64,000 nt of DNA from Glycomyces algeriensis (GTDB lineage Bacteria; Actinomycetota; Actinomycetes; Mycobacteriales; Micromonosporaceae): NCBI RefSeq assembly GCF_027622855.1, contig NZ_JAPZVR010000001.1:276441-340440 (forward strand), written 5' to 3'. The notes under the pieces were generated by a model. It had not been told where the DNA came from and searched no databases. It worked only from the letters and a program-made list of their open reading frames with translations. The translations under genes and the position numbers were made by a program. Positions 34,826 through 44,187 of the stretch are shown in pieces. The stretch's first letter is position 1; the number at the start of each line of letters is the position of its first letter.

Positions 34826-36091
34826 CTAGGCGTCGCTCTCGGCGAGCTGCGCGAGCGCGTCGTCCACGGTGACCGAGCCGCTCAGGAGCTGCTGCGAGAG
34901 CCGGCCCATGAGCTCGAGGGTCTCGGCGGAGAGCGCGACGTGCAAGGCGGGCTTGCCGGTGGGGAGCATGTCGACGATCTCGGCCGTGGCCGGGCCGGAG
35001 CTGGAGGCGTCGATCGTGGTGTCGGCGGCGATCGCCCCCGCGTCGGCGTAGAACGCCTCCAGCGCGGTGGCCGAGGAGAGCGAGCGGACCAGGTCGGCCG
35101 CGAGCGCCGGGTCCTCGGTCCACTCGGCGACGCCGTAGCCGATGCCGCCGTCGTACGGGAGGCTCGGCTCGGCGCCGGCGGTGACGACCGGGGCCGGCAT
35201 GACGCCGACGTTCTCGGCGCCGAGGAACTCGCTGAAGTCCTTCCAGTGGCCCACATCGGACATGAGGCCGATGACGTGGGCGGCGTCGCCGGCGTCGAAG
35301 ATCGCGAACTCGTCGTTGAACATCGCAGTGGAGTTCACGCCGTCGTTGTTGAGCCCGGCCTGCTCGGTCTCGGCCCACAGCTCGAAGATCCGCTTCACGT
35401 TCGGCGAGACCCAGTCGCGGTCGCCCGCGATCCAGGCGTCGTACTCCGCCGGGGTGAGCACCCCCGAGCCGAGGCCCGAGAGGAAGAACTGGATGCCGAT
35501 GCCCTCCTTGTTGCCCAAGGCGAAGCAGTCCGCGCCGGTGACCTCGGTGAGCTGCTCGCAGTCCGCGAGGAACGCCTCCCAGGTGGCGGCGGGCGCCTCG
35601 GGGTCGAGCCCGGCCTCGGCGTACAGCGCCTTGTTGTAGTAGATCGGGTGGCCCTGCAGGGTGACGGGCGCGGCGTAGACGTGCCCGTCGGCGGAGAACG
35701 CCTCCCAGCCAGCCAGGCGCTCCATGTCCTCGGCGAGGAACTCCTCGAGCGGGAGCAGGGCGTCGGTGCGGTCGCGCAGCTGCCCGCCGCCGTTGAAGAG
35801 CATCACGTCAGGGCCCTCGCCGGACTGGATGGCGGTGCCCAGCAGGTTGTAGTACTGGTCGAACGGCTGGGCCACGAACTCGACCTCGACGTCCGGGTGC
35901 TTCGCGGCGAAGTCGGCCTTCGCCGCCTCGATATAGGACTTCGCGGTCTCGTCCCCGGACTTCCAGTCCCAGACCACGAGGGTGCCGCCCTCGCCGCCGC
36001 CGCCGGAGGACTCCGGGCCGGCCGCGCTGCCGCATCCGTAGAGCGCGAGGGGCGCTATCAGGGCGGTCGACCACAGTGCTCGTCGCTTCAT
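34826..36091 (-). CDS. Extracellular sugar-binding lipoprotein of ABC importer
   Basis: A 421-residue solute-binding protein. The lipobox is LALYGC (Cys about 20), followed by a Ser/Gly linker. GGTLVVWDWKSGDETAKSY starts the mature fold, with the usual PDVEVEFV, GPDVMLFNGGG and YYNKALYAEAGLDP segments. It is the first gene of the operon and divergent from a GntR regulator 139 bp away. The substrate is unknown; the enolase partner suggests a uronic or aldonic acid or a deoxy-sugar. Confidence 0.92.
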   Translation of the reverse strand: MKRRALWSTALIAPLALYGCGSAAGPESSGGGGEGGTLVVWDWKSGDETAKSYIEAAKADFAAKHPDVEVEFVAQPFDQYYNLLGTAIQSGEGPDVMLFNGGGQLRDRTDALLPLEEFLAEDMERLAGWEAFSADGHVYAAPVTLQGHPIYYNKALYAEAGLDPEAPAATWEAFLADCEQLTEVTGADCFALGNKEGIGIQFFLSGLGSGVLTPAEYDAWIAGDRDWVSPNVKRIFELWAETEQAGLNNDGVNSTAMFNDEFAIFDAGDAAHVIGLMSDVGHWKDFSEFLGAENVGVMPAPVVTAGAEPSLPYDGGIGYGVAEWTEDPALAADLVRSLSSATALEAFYADAGAIAADTTIDASSSGPATAEIVDMLPTGKPALHVALSAETLELMGRLSQQLLSGSVTVDDALAQLAESDA

Positions 36092-36160
36092 TGCAGATCA
36101 CTCTCTGTAGGGGCGCCGGAGGGGTCCGGCTCACAGGGTCGCCAGTGAACATAACTCGTA

Positions 36161-36194
36161 TGACGTCTTACGTCAATGGACTGATGACGTATAC
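36161..36194. promoter_or_regulatory. Putative GntR operators between importer and regulator
   Basis: TGACGTCTTACGTCA (36161-36175) has perfect 6-bp arms around 3 bp. A second TGACGT lies 24 bp on, within TGATGACGTATAC (36182-36194). They sit in the divergent promoter of the importer (minus) and the GntR gene (plus). Confidence 0.55.
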
Positions 36195-36230
36195 TGGGCG
36201 GCGACCCGAAGGCGGCGGACGGAGGACCGA

Positions 36231-37001
36231 ATGACGGCATTGCAGCGCCCGGCCGCGCAGGAGCCCGCGCCCCCGGCCTGGGCGCGCCGGCCCGCCAACC
36301 TGGCGAAGGCCGTCACCGAGGAGCTCGTGCGCCGCGTCGTGCGCGGCGACTACCCGCCCGGGTCCGCGCTCCCCGCCGAGCACGCCCTCTGCGCGACGTT
36401 CTCGGTGAGCCGCACCGTGGTCCGCGAGGCCGTGAAGGTCCTGCAGGAGAAGGGCCTGGTCCAGATCCGCCAGGGCTCGGGCACCGCAGTGCTGCCCTCG
36501 ACCTCCTGGAACCTGCTCGACGAGCTCGTGCTCGCCGCGACCATCGACGACGACGCGACCCTCGGCATCCTCGACGACCTCGTCGTCACCCGCCGCCTCC
36601 TCGAATCCGACATGGCGAACGTGGCCGCCCGCGCCGCGGACCAGGCCGCCCTCGACCGCATGCGCGAGCTCGTCGACCGCATGGACGAGCTGGTGGACGA
36701 CCCGGAGTCCTACCACGAGCACGACCGGGCCTTCCACGACACGGTCATGCGCGCCTCGGGTAACCGCATCGCGCGCGCCGTCGTGCGCTCCCTCGAGAGC
36801 CAGGTCATCAACACCTCCAGCTACATGGGACGGACCGAGCGGTCCCTTTGCGAGGCCTCGAACCGCGGCCACCGCCGCATCAGCGAGCGCATCGCCGCCC
36901 GCGACCCCGAAGGCGCCGCCGAGGCCATGTACGCCCACATCACCGACGCCTGGCTGGTGCGGCGCGGCAAGCAGGGCGACCCCGACCGACTGGCACGCTG
37001 A
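36231..37001 (+). CDS. GntR-family regulator, FadR/FCD type
   Basis: A 256-residue regulator with GGAGG 6 nt before the ATG. The winged helix covers residues about 20-90 (GDYPPGSALPAEHALCATF, SRTVVREAVKVLQEKG, IRQGSGTAV). The FCD ligand domain follows; HDRAFHDTVMRASGN and the C-terminal His residues in GHRRISERIA are positioned as in metal-binding FCD proteins. Such regulators often sense acid sugars. This agrees with an enolase-family enzyme in the operon it faces. Confidence 0.9.
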   Translation: MTALQRPAAQEPAPPAWARRPANLAKAVTEELVRRVVRGDYPPGSALPAEHALCATFSVSRTVVREAVKVLQEKGLVQIRQGSGTAVLPSTSWNLLDELVLAATIDDDATLGILDDLVVTRRLLESDMANVAARAADQAALDRMRELVDRMDELVDDPESYHEHDRAFHDTVMRASGNRIARAVVRSLESQVINTSSYMGRTERSLCEASNRGHRRISERIAARDPEGAAEAMYAHITDAWLVRRGKQGDPDRLAR

Positions 37002-37005
37002 ACCG

Positions 37006-37032
37006 CGGAGAGATCCGATGTATGGCTCTCCG
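37006..37032. terminator. Possible weak terminator after gntR
   Basis: CGGAGAG / CTCTCCG arms of 7 bp with a 13-nt loop, starting 5 bp after the stop codon. Confidence 0.35.
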
Positions 37033-37075
37033 TCATGAGGACATAGGACCCTAAACTTCTGGAACCTCCCGGGTA

Positions 37076-37103
37076 TTGACCGCATAGATCCAACGTATAT
37101 AGA
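37076..37103 (+). promoter_or_regulatory. Promoter of the CE1 esterase gene
   Basis: TTGACC (37076-37081) and TATAGA (37098-37103) are 16 nt apart. The site GCATAGATCCAACGTAT (37082-37098), related to the one in front of fucU, fills the spacer, a position suited to repression. Confidence 0.5.
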
Positions 37104-37137
37104 CTATCGTCGATATTCAAGGCACCGCACGGCCTGA

Positions 37138-38568
<1,431 letters not shown>

Positions 38569-38605
38569 CACCACCGGTGGCACGCCCTCAGCGCCGCGCA
38601 TGACC

Positions 38606-38635
38606 GAACGGGCCTCCCTCGCGGGAGGCCCGTTC
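38606..38635. terminator. Terminator between esterase and GH43 copy 1
   Basis: 13-bp arms with a TCGC loop. A near copy at 40253-40279 follows GH43 copy 2, part of the tandem duplication. Confidence 0.75.
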
Positions 38636-38644
38636 TGCCGCGTC

Positions 38645-40045
38645 CTAAACGGCGAAGCGCCAGTAGTCCACATTGAACAGGTATCCGCCGCCGCCGGTGA
38701 ACTTCAGGTACAGGTCGCGGGTGCCGGTCGCGCCGCTGATCGGGCACGAGACGTCCGCCCAGTTCTGCCAGCCGCCGGTGCCGGTCACGGTGCACCGGCC
38801 CACGACCGGGCCGTTCGGTCCGTCGACCCGCAGCTCGATCGTGCCGCCGCTGGTCGCCGAGGCCACCCGCGCCGTGAACTGGCGCGCGCCGGTCCCGAAG
38901 GCCGCGCCCTTCACTTTGATCGAGTCGCCGTTCTCGATCCAGCCCACGTTCATGCCGCCCGCGCTCGAGCGCTCGGTCTCGACGCCGGTGGCCCACGCGA
39001 TCGTCTCGGCCTCCTGGCGCACAAAGGGATTCAGCGTCCCCGCCTGCGGCGCCCCGGCCGTGGTCATGTTGATCTGCGGAATGGTCCCGTCGGCGTTGTA
39101 GGTGAACTTCTCCACGGCCACCGACCTCGTGAATCCGCCGCCGCCGGGCAAAGCGCCGTTGTGGTAGAAGAAGTACGACGACCCCTTGAAGTCGATCACC
39201 CCGGGATGGTTGGTGAAGCTCGAGCCCTGCGTAGGCATGACCGTGCCCCGGTAGGTCCAGGGGCCGGTGGGGCTCGGGGCGGTCGAGTAGGCGATGTGCT
39301 CGGAGCAGCACTGCGCCGCGAACACGTTGTAGTACAAGGATCCTCGCTTGTAGACCCACGGCCCTTCCTCGTAGAGGGTCGGCCGTTCCGTGCTCCCGGG
39401 CCGGGTGCCGAAGCCCTGGGTGGTGAGCGGGATCTTGGTCGCGGATCCCGAGTACGAGATCATGTCGGCGTTGAGCTTCACGTACCAGAGGTTCGGGTTG
39501 CCCCAGTACAGGTACGCCTGCCCGTCGGTGTCGATGAAGACCGTCGGGTCGATCTCGCCGTTCTGGACGAGCGGGCGCCCGAGGGCGTCCCGGAACGGGC
39601 CGGTCGGGCTGTCCGCCACGGCCACCCCGATGGCGGGCCTGCCGGTGGCGTCGTTGATCACCGGGACGTACCAGTAGAACTTGCCGTTGCGCTCGACGGC
39701 CTGGCCGGCCCACGCGTCCTGGCGCGCCCAGGAGAACGTGTCGAGGTTCAGGGGCGAGCCGTGGTCGGTCCAGTTGACCATGTCGTCCGAGGACCAGACC
39801 CGCCACTCCTTCATGGTGAACCAGGTCGAGCCGTCCTCGTCGTGCCCGGTGTAGAGGTAGACGCGGCCGTTGTGGACCAGCGGGGCCGGGTCGGCGGTGT
39901 AGATGGTCTGGACGATCGGGTTGTCGGCCCGTGCCGGGGCGGGCGACGGATCGGCGGCGGCGCTGAGCAGGGCCGCGACGACCACGCCGACCAGGGCCGC
40001 GGCGATCGCGGCGGGTCGGCGCCGGGTTGCATTCGGGGTCTTCAT
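38645..40045 (-). CDS. Secreted GH43 alpha-L-arabinofuranosidase with CBM6, copy 1
   Basis: A 466-residue exported enzyme. ATG 40045 has GAGAGG 6 nt upstream; the signal peptide ends near SPAPARA. The five-bladed GH43 propeller has its catalytic acids at D52 (YTADPAP), D166 (GEIDPTVFI) and E227 (LYEEGPW). From about residue 335, FVRQEAETIAWATGVETE begins a CBM6 that ends in FNVDYWRFAV. Subfamily motifs resemble arabinoxylan/arabinan arabinofuranosidases. It is a close tandem paralogue of the next gene. The promoter side has a CGAAAGTTTCG palindrome and a TTACCGGTCA site. Confidence 0.88.
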   Translation of the reverse strand: MKTPNATRRRPAAIAAALVGVVVAALLSAAADPSPAPARADNPIVQTIYTADPAPLVHNGRVYLYTGHDEDGSTWFTMKEWRVWSSDDMVNWTDHGSPLNLDTFSWARQDAWAGQAVERNGKFYWYVPVINDATGRPAIGVAVADSPTGPFRDALGRPLVQNGEIDPTVFIDTDGQAYLYWGNPNLWYVKLNADMISYSGSATKIPLTTQGFGTRPGSTERPTLYEEGPWVYKRGSLYYNVFAAQCCSEHIAYSTAPSPTGPWTYRGTVMPTQGSSFTNHPGVIDFKGSSYFFYHNGALPGGGGFTRSVAVEKFTYNADGTIPQINMTTAGAPQAGTLNPFVRQEAETIAWATGVETERSSAGGMNVGWIENGDSIKVKGAAFGTGARQFTARVASATSGGTIELRVDGPNGPVVGRCTVTGTGGWQNWADVSCPISGATGTRDLYLKFTGGGGYLFNVDYWRFAV

Positions 40046-40102
40046 GGGAAACCTCTCCGGCGCTCGCGCGCCACAGGTGTCACGCAGGAGTCTCGGACGC
40101 CT

Positions 40103-40146
40103 TCGAAAGTTTCGATGGACGTGCCGAAAACAAGTGTTACCGGTCA
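40103..40146 (-). promoter_or_regulatory. Regulatory sites of GH43 copy 1
   Basis: TCGAAAGTTTCGA (40103-40115) is a perfect palindrome around one base. TTACCGGTCA (40137-40146) matches 9 of 10 bases of the palindrome at 41762. Further upstream a TATTTACATATCT block (minus strand) is conserved with copy 2. Confidence 0.5.
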
Positions 40147-40252
40147 GCCTATCCATAGTGTCTAGATATGTAAATAGGTCGATATCGAGCCCGGGTCCGT
40201 CCCTGCGCCCGACCCGGCGCCGGCGGCGCACGTTCTTTGCTGCGCAAGCAAA

Positions 40253-40279
40253 GACGGGCCCCCTCGCGGGAGGCCCGTC
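40253..40279. terminator. Terminator after GH43 copy 2
   Basis: GACGGGCC..GGCCCGTC hairpin with one mismatch or bulge and the same TCGC loop as 38606-38635. It lies 13 bp past the stop codon of copy 2. Confidence 0.65.
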
Positions 40280-40291
40280 CTTTCATCCTCG

Positions 40292-41695
40292 CTAAACGGC
40301 GAAGCGCCAGTAGTCCACATTGAAGAGGAAGCCGCTGCCGCCGGTGAAGTTCAGGTAGAGGTCGCGGGTGCCGGTCGCGCCGCTGATCGGGCAGGAGACG
40401 TCCGCCCAGGTCTGCCAGCCGCCGGTGCCCGCGACGGCGCACCTGCCCACGATCGGGCCGTTCGGTCCGTCGACCCGCAGCTCGATGGTCCCGCCACTGG
40501 TCGCCGAGGCCACCCGCGCGCTGAAGGTCCGCGCACCGGTACCGAAGGCCACGCCCTTGACCTTGATCGAGTCCCCGTTCTCGATCCAGCCGACGTTCAT
40601 CCCGCCGGCGGCGGTCCACTCGGTCTCGACCCCCGTGGCCCAGGCGATCGTCTCGGCCTCTTGGCGCACATAGGGATTGAGGGTGCCCACTTGCGGCGGG
40701 CCGGCCGTGGTCATGTTCATCTGGGGGATCGTGCCGTCGGCGTTGTAGCTGAACTGCTCTACCGCCACGGACCTCGTGAAACCGCCGCCGCCCGGCAGGG
40801 CGCCGTTGTGGTAGAAGAAGTACGAGTTTCCCTTGAAGTCGATCACCCCGGCGTGGTTGGTGAAGGCGTTGCCCTGTGCGGGCATGACCGTCCCCCGGTA
40901 GGTCCACGGCCCGGTCGCGGTCGGGGCCGTCGAGTAGGCGATGAACTCCTGACAGCACTGCGCCGCGAACACGTTGTAGTACAAGGAGCCCCGCTTGTAG
41001 ACCCACGGGCCCTCCTCGTAGAGGGTGGGCCGTTCCGTGCTCCCGGGCCGGGTGCCGAAGCCCTGGGTGGTGAGCGGGACCTGGGTCACGGCGCCCGAGT
41101 AGGAGATCATGTCGGCGTTGAGCTTCACGTACCAGAGGTTCGGGTTGCCCCAGTAGAGATAGGCCTGCCCGTCGGTGTCGATGAAGACCGAGGGGTCGAT
41201 CTCGCCGTTCATGACGAGCGGGTGGCCGAGAGCGTCCCAGAAGGGTCCGGTGGGGCTGTTGGAGACGGCCACGCCGATCGCGAACTGGCCGGTGGTCCGC
41301 TCGGAGGTGGGGACGTACCAGTAGAACATGCCGTTGCGCTCGACGGCCTGGCCCGCCCAGGCGTTCGCGCCCGCCCAGCTGAACGTGTCGAGGCTGAGCG
41401 GCGAGCCGTGGTCGGTCCAGTTGGCCATGTCGTCGGAGGACCAGACCCGCCAGTCCTTCATGTTGAACGAGGAGGACGAGCCGTCCTCGTCATGCCCCGT
41501 GTAGAGGTAGACGCGACCATTGTGGACCAGGGGTGCGGGGTCGGCGGTGTACATGGTCTGGATGATCGGGTTGTCGGCCCGCGCGGGGGAGGGCGTCGGG
41601 TCGGCGGCGGTGCTCAGCAGGGCCGCGACGACCACGGCGATCAGGGCCGCTGCGATCGCGGCGGGCCTGCGCCGGACGGCGTTCGGGGTTCTCAT
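40292..41695 (-). CDS. Secreted GH43 alpha-L-arabinofuranosidase with CBM6, copy 2
   Basis: A 467-residue paralogue of copy 1, from ATG 41695 with the same GAGAGG and leader. Catalytic motifs YTADPAP, GEIDPSVFI and LYEEGPW are intact, and the CBM6 is nearly the same. Differences cluster in the loop after HDEDGS (an SSF insertion), in the YWYVPTSERTTGQF segment and in AAQCCQEF. Those surface loops could change substrate preference. The upstream region, gene and downstream hairpin are all duplicated, so this is a recent tandem duplication. Confidence 0.88.
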   Translation of the reverse strand: MRTPNAVRRRPAAIAAALIAVVVAALLSTAADPTPSPARADNPIIQTMYTADPAPLVHNGRVYLYTGHDEDGSSSSFNMKDWRVWSSDDMANWTDHGSPLSLDTFSWAGANAWAGQAVERNGMFYWYVPTSERTTGQFAIGVAVSNSPTGPFWDALGHPLVMNGEIDPSVFIDTDGQAYLYWGNPNLWYVKLNADMISYSGAVTQVPLTTQGFGTRPGSTERPTLYEEGPWVYKRGSLYYNVFAAQCCQEFIAYSTAPTATGPWTYRGTVMPAQGNAFTNHAGVIDFKGNSYFFYHNGALPGGGGFTRSVAVEQFSYNADGTIPQMNMTTAGPPQVGTLNPYVRQEAETIAWATGVETEWTAAGGMNVGWIENGDSIKVKGVAFGTGARTFSARVASATSGGTIELRVDGPNGPIVGRCAVAGTGGWQTWADVSCPISGATGTRDLYLNFTGGSGFLFNVDYWRFAV

Positions 41696-41727
41696 GGGCA
41701 ACCTCTCCGGCGCTCGCGCGCCAGGTG

Positions 41728-41771
41728 TCGAAGCGTTTCGACGATGCGTCGAAAGGGAGTGTTACCGGTAA
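41728..41771 (-). promoter_or_regulatory. Regulatory sites of GH43 copy 2
   Basis: TCGAAGCGTTTCGA (41728-41741) is a 12-of-14 palindrome. TTACCGGTAA (41762-41771) is a perfect 10-bp palindrome, the core of the site TTTACCGGTAAA in front of the GH127 gene at 46993. Confidence 0.55.
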
Positions 41772-41977
41772 GACTAGGCACGGCCTCCAGATATGTAAAT
41801 AGGGCGATATCTGGTCGCTGCTCGTCTATGCCCGCTGACCTGCGAGTCTCAACATGCGGACAAAAAAGATCTGATCAATGACCGCGTCATTTCAGAAGTC
41901 GTCGCCCAAATCTGGACAGAAAACGGCCTGCGAGATCGCTCCCACAAAAGAGGTCAGATCTTTCCGCGTGCAATGTA

Positions 41978-42019
41978 TTGACGGATCTGATTGGTCGTAT
42001 CTATCGTGAACGTTCACGA
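41978..42019 (+). promoter_or_regulatory. Importer promoter with a 16-bp perfect palindrome operator
   Basis: TTGACG (41978-41983) as -35 and TATCGT (42002-42007) as -10, 18 nt apart. TCGTGAACGTTCACGA (42004-42019) is perfectly palindromic, centred on CG, and covers the expected transcription start. This is a typical LacI repressor layout. Confidence 0.6.
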
Positions 42020-42106
42020 AGTCCAGGTCGCGAAGGAGCGAGCGAGCGTGCGAGTGATGACCCGAGAGCGCCCACGGCAGGCGCGCGAAGTGAAGGCGGC
42101 GGTGCG

Positions 42107-43102
42107 GTGAGCGCCGTGGTCCAAGGTGGAGTCGAAGGTGGCGTCGGAAGCGGTGTCGGCAGCCGTGCGGCGGCGGCGCGGACCGTCCCGAAGCCGCGCC
42201 GGAAGTCGGTGAAGGACCGCGTCAAGCGCCACTGGCAGCTGTACCTGCTGCTCGTGCTTCCCGTGGCCTACTTCGTGATCTTCCAGTACATCCCGATGGC
42301 CAACAACGTGATCGCCTTCAAGGACTACAACGTGGTCCAGGGCATCTGGGGCAGTCCGTGGGCCGGGCTCGACCACTTCGAGCGGTTCTTCGCCAACCCG
42401 GTCGCGTGGGACCTGATCCGCAACACGCTCATGCTGAGCCTGTACGGATTCCTGGCCGGCTTCCCGGTCCCGATCATCCTCGCCTTGGCGCTCAACGAGG
42501 TCCGGGCGCGGTTCTTCAAGCGCACCGTCCAGATGGTCACGTACGCACCGCACTTCATCTCCACGGTGATCGTCGTGTCGATGCTCATCCTGATCTTCTC
42601 GCCCCGGATCGGCTTCATGGCCGACTTCCTCGGGTTCTTCGGCATGGACTCGAACCTCCTCGCCCAGCCCGACGCGTTCCGCAGCGTCTACGTGTGGAGC
42701 GACATCTGGCAGACCGCCGGGTACTCGGCGATCATCTACATGGCCGCGCTCGCGGGCATCGACCCGAGCCTGTACGAGGCCGCCCGGCTCGACGGGGCCA
42801 GCCGCCTGCGCAAGATCTGGCACGTCGACCTGCCCGGCATCGCGCCCACTGTGGTCGTGGTGATGGTCCTGAGCGTCGGCAGTGTCATGGCGATCGGCTT
42901 CGAGAAGGCGTTCCTGCTGCAGAACCCGCTGAACCTCTCGACCGCGGAGATCATCGCGACCTACACGTACAAGATCGGCCTGCTCAACGCCGACTTCAGT
43001 CTCGCGACGGCGGTCGGGCTGTTCAACTCCGTCATCAATCTCATCCTGCTCCTGGTTGTCAACACCGTGTCCAAGCGCGTGACCGGCAACGGACTGTGGT
43101 GA
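42107..43102 (+). CDS. ABC oligosaccharide importer permease, LplB/YteP type
   Basis: A 331-residue permease. GTG 42107 is chosen because upstream codons include the promoter and operator. RKSVKDRVKRHWQLYLLLVLP begins the membrane part. The LplB-type features are YIPMANNVIAFKDYN and an EAA loop YEAARLDGASRLRKIWHVDLP. The C-terminus RVTGNGLW is characteristic of this subgroup. It pairs with the YtcP-type permease 14 bp downstream. In Bacillus such systems import pectin-derived oligosaccharides. No ATPase is encoded nearby. Confidence 0.92.
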   Translation: MSAVVQGGVEGGVGSGVGSRAAAARTVPKPRRKSVKDRVKRHWQLYLLLVLPVAYFVIFQYIPMANNVIAFKDYNVVQGIWGSPWAGLDHFERFFANPVAWDLIRNTLMLSLYGFLAGFPVPIILALALNEVRARFFKRTVQMVTYAPHFISTVIVVSMLILIFSPRIGFMADFLGFFGMDSNLLAQPDAFRSVYVWSDIWQTAGYSAIIYMAALAGIDPSLYEAARLDGASRLRKIWHVDLPGIAPTVVVVMVLSVGSVMAIGFEKAFLLQNPLNLSTAEIIATYTYKIGLLNADFSLATAVGLFNSVINLILLLVVNTVSKRVTGNGLW

Positions 43103-43116
43103 AGGGAGCCTCTGCT

Positions 43117-44076
43117 ATGACCCTTGAGACCGCGACCGGCGCGGCGCTCGGCACCGAGCCGGAGTCCGAGCCGAACAGGCCCAAGCGCCGCCGCCCCACC
43201 CCGGTCCAGGACACCCCGGTGGACCGGATCTTCATGGTCGGCGTCTACATCCTGCTGACGACCTTCCTGCTCATCGTGCTGATCCCGCTCATCAACATCC
43301 TCGCGAGCTCGTTCTCCAGCCCCGCGGCGGTGTCCGGCGGCCGGGTGTTCCTGTGGCCGGTCGACTTCACGTTCGTCGGGTACGAGGCGGTGCTCGGCAA
43401 CAAGGCCGTCCTCACCGGATTCGGGAACTCGCTGTTCTACGCGATCGTCGGGACGATCGTCAGCGTCACCCTCACGGTGATGATCGCCTACCCGCTGTCG
43501 CGCTCGGAACTGGTGGGCCGCAAGGTCCTCATCGGCGGCGTCCTGTTCACCATGCTGTTCTCGGGCGGCCTCATCCCGACCTACATGGTCGTGCGGGCCC
43601 TCGGCCTGCTCGACACCCGGTGGGCGATCATCCTCCCCGCGGCGGTCGGCGCCTGGCAGGTGCTCATCGCGATGACCTTCTTCCGCTCCTCGATCCCCGG
43701 CGAGCTGTACGAGGCGGCGCAACTCGACGGCGCCTCCGACCTGCGCTTCCTGTGGTCGGTCGTGCTGCCCTTGTCGAAGCCGCTGCTCGCGGTCATCGCC
43801 CTCATGTACGGCATCGGGCAGTGGAACTCGTACTTCAGCGCCCTCATCTACCTGCGCAGCGAAGAGCTCTATCCGCTCCAGCTCGTGCTGCGGAACATCC
43901 TCATCGTCAACAACAGCGCCGGAACGAACCTCGCGGACCAGCTGGCGGCCCAGCAGATGGCCGACCTGATGAAGTTCTCCCTCATCGTCATCTCCACAGT
44001 GCCCGTGCTCCTCGTCTACCCGTTCGTGGCGCGCCACTTCACCAAGGGCGTGATGCTCGGCTCCGTCAAGGGCTGA
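43117..44076 (+). CDS. ABC oligosaccharide importer permease, YtcP type
   Basis: A 319-residue partner permease; GAAGGGAG is 8 nt before the ATG. A Pro/Glu-rich cytoplasmic leader of about 30 residues precedes six spans. The EAA loop is YEAAQLDGASDLRFLWSVVLP, and HFTKGVMLGSVKG is the usual C-terminus. Confidence 0.93.
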   Translation: MTLETATGAALGTEPESEPNRPKRRRPTPVQDTPVDRIFMVGVYILLTTFLLIVLIPLINILASSFSSPAAVSGGRVFLWPVDFTFVGYEAVLGNKAVLTGFGNSLFYAIVGTIVSVTLTVMIAYPLSRSELVGRKVLIGGVLFTMLFSGGLIPTYMVVRALGLLDTRWAIILPAAVGAWQVLIAMTFFRSSIPGELYEAAQLDGASDLRFLWSVVLPLSKPLLAVIALMYGIGQWNSYFSALIYLRSEELYPLQLVLRNILIVNNSAGTNLADQLAAQQMADLMKFSLIVISTVPVLLVYPFVARHFTKGVMLGSVKG

Positions 44077-44187
44077 TCGCAGGCATGCCCGGGGCGGGCT
44101 GACCCGCCTCCCGACCTTCGCCGTGACCGGCTCGCCGGCGAATCCCCTCCATTCCCATCAACTCCTCAAATCGAAAGGCAGTCAACG

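Larger units (their letters stand above)
41696..42106. other. Divergent promoter region between GH43 copy 2 and importer (no gene)
   Basis: A 411-bp gap with operators for both sides, listed separately. An in-frame extension of the permease upstream of 42107 would read through the promoter and operator and is not translated in my view. Confidence 0.6.

Noticed and set aside
38645..41695. Mobile element or CRISPR as the cause of the repeated DNA
   Set aside because: The repeat is a two-copy gene duplication with coding function. No transposase, short spaced repeats or target duplications are seen.
41978..42106. N-terminal extension of the LplB-type permease
   Set aside because: It begins with a TTG that is a good -35 box and contains a perfect operator; low-complexity Arg/Ser/Gly residues follow. 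GTG 42107 is the better start.
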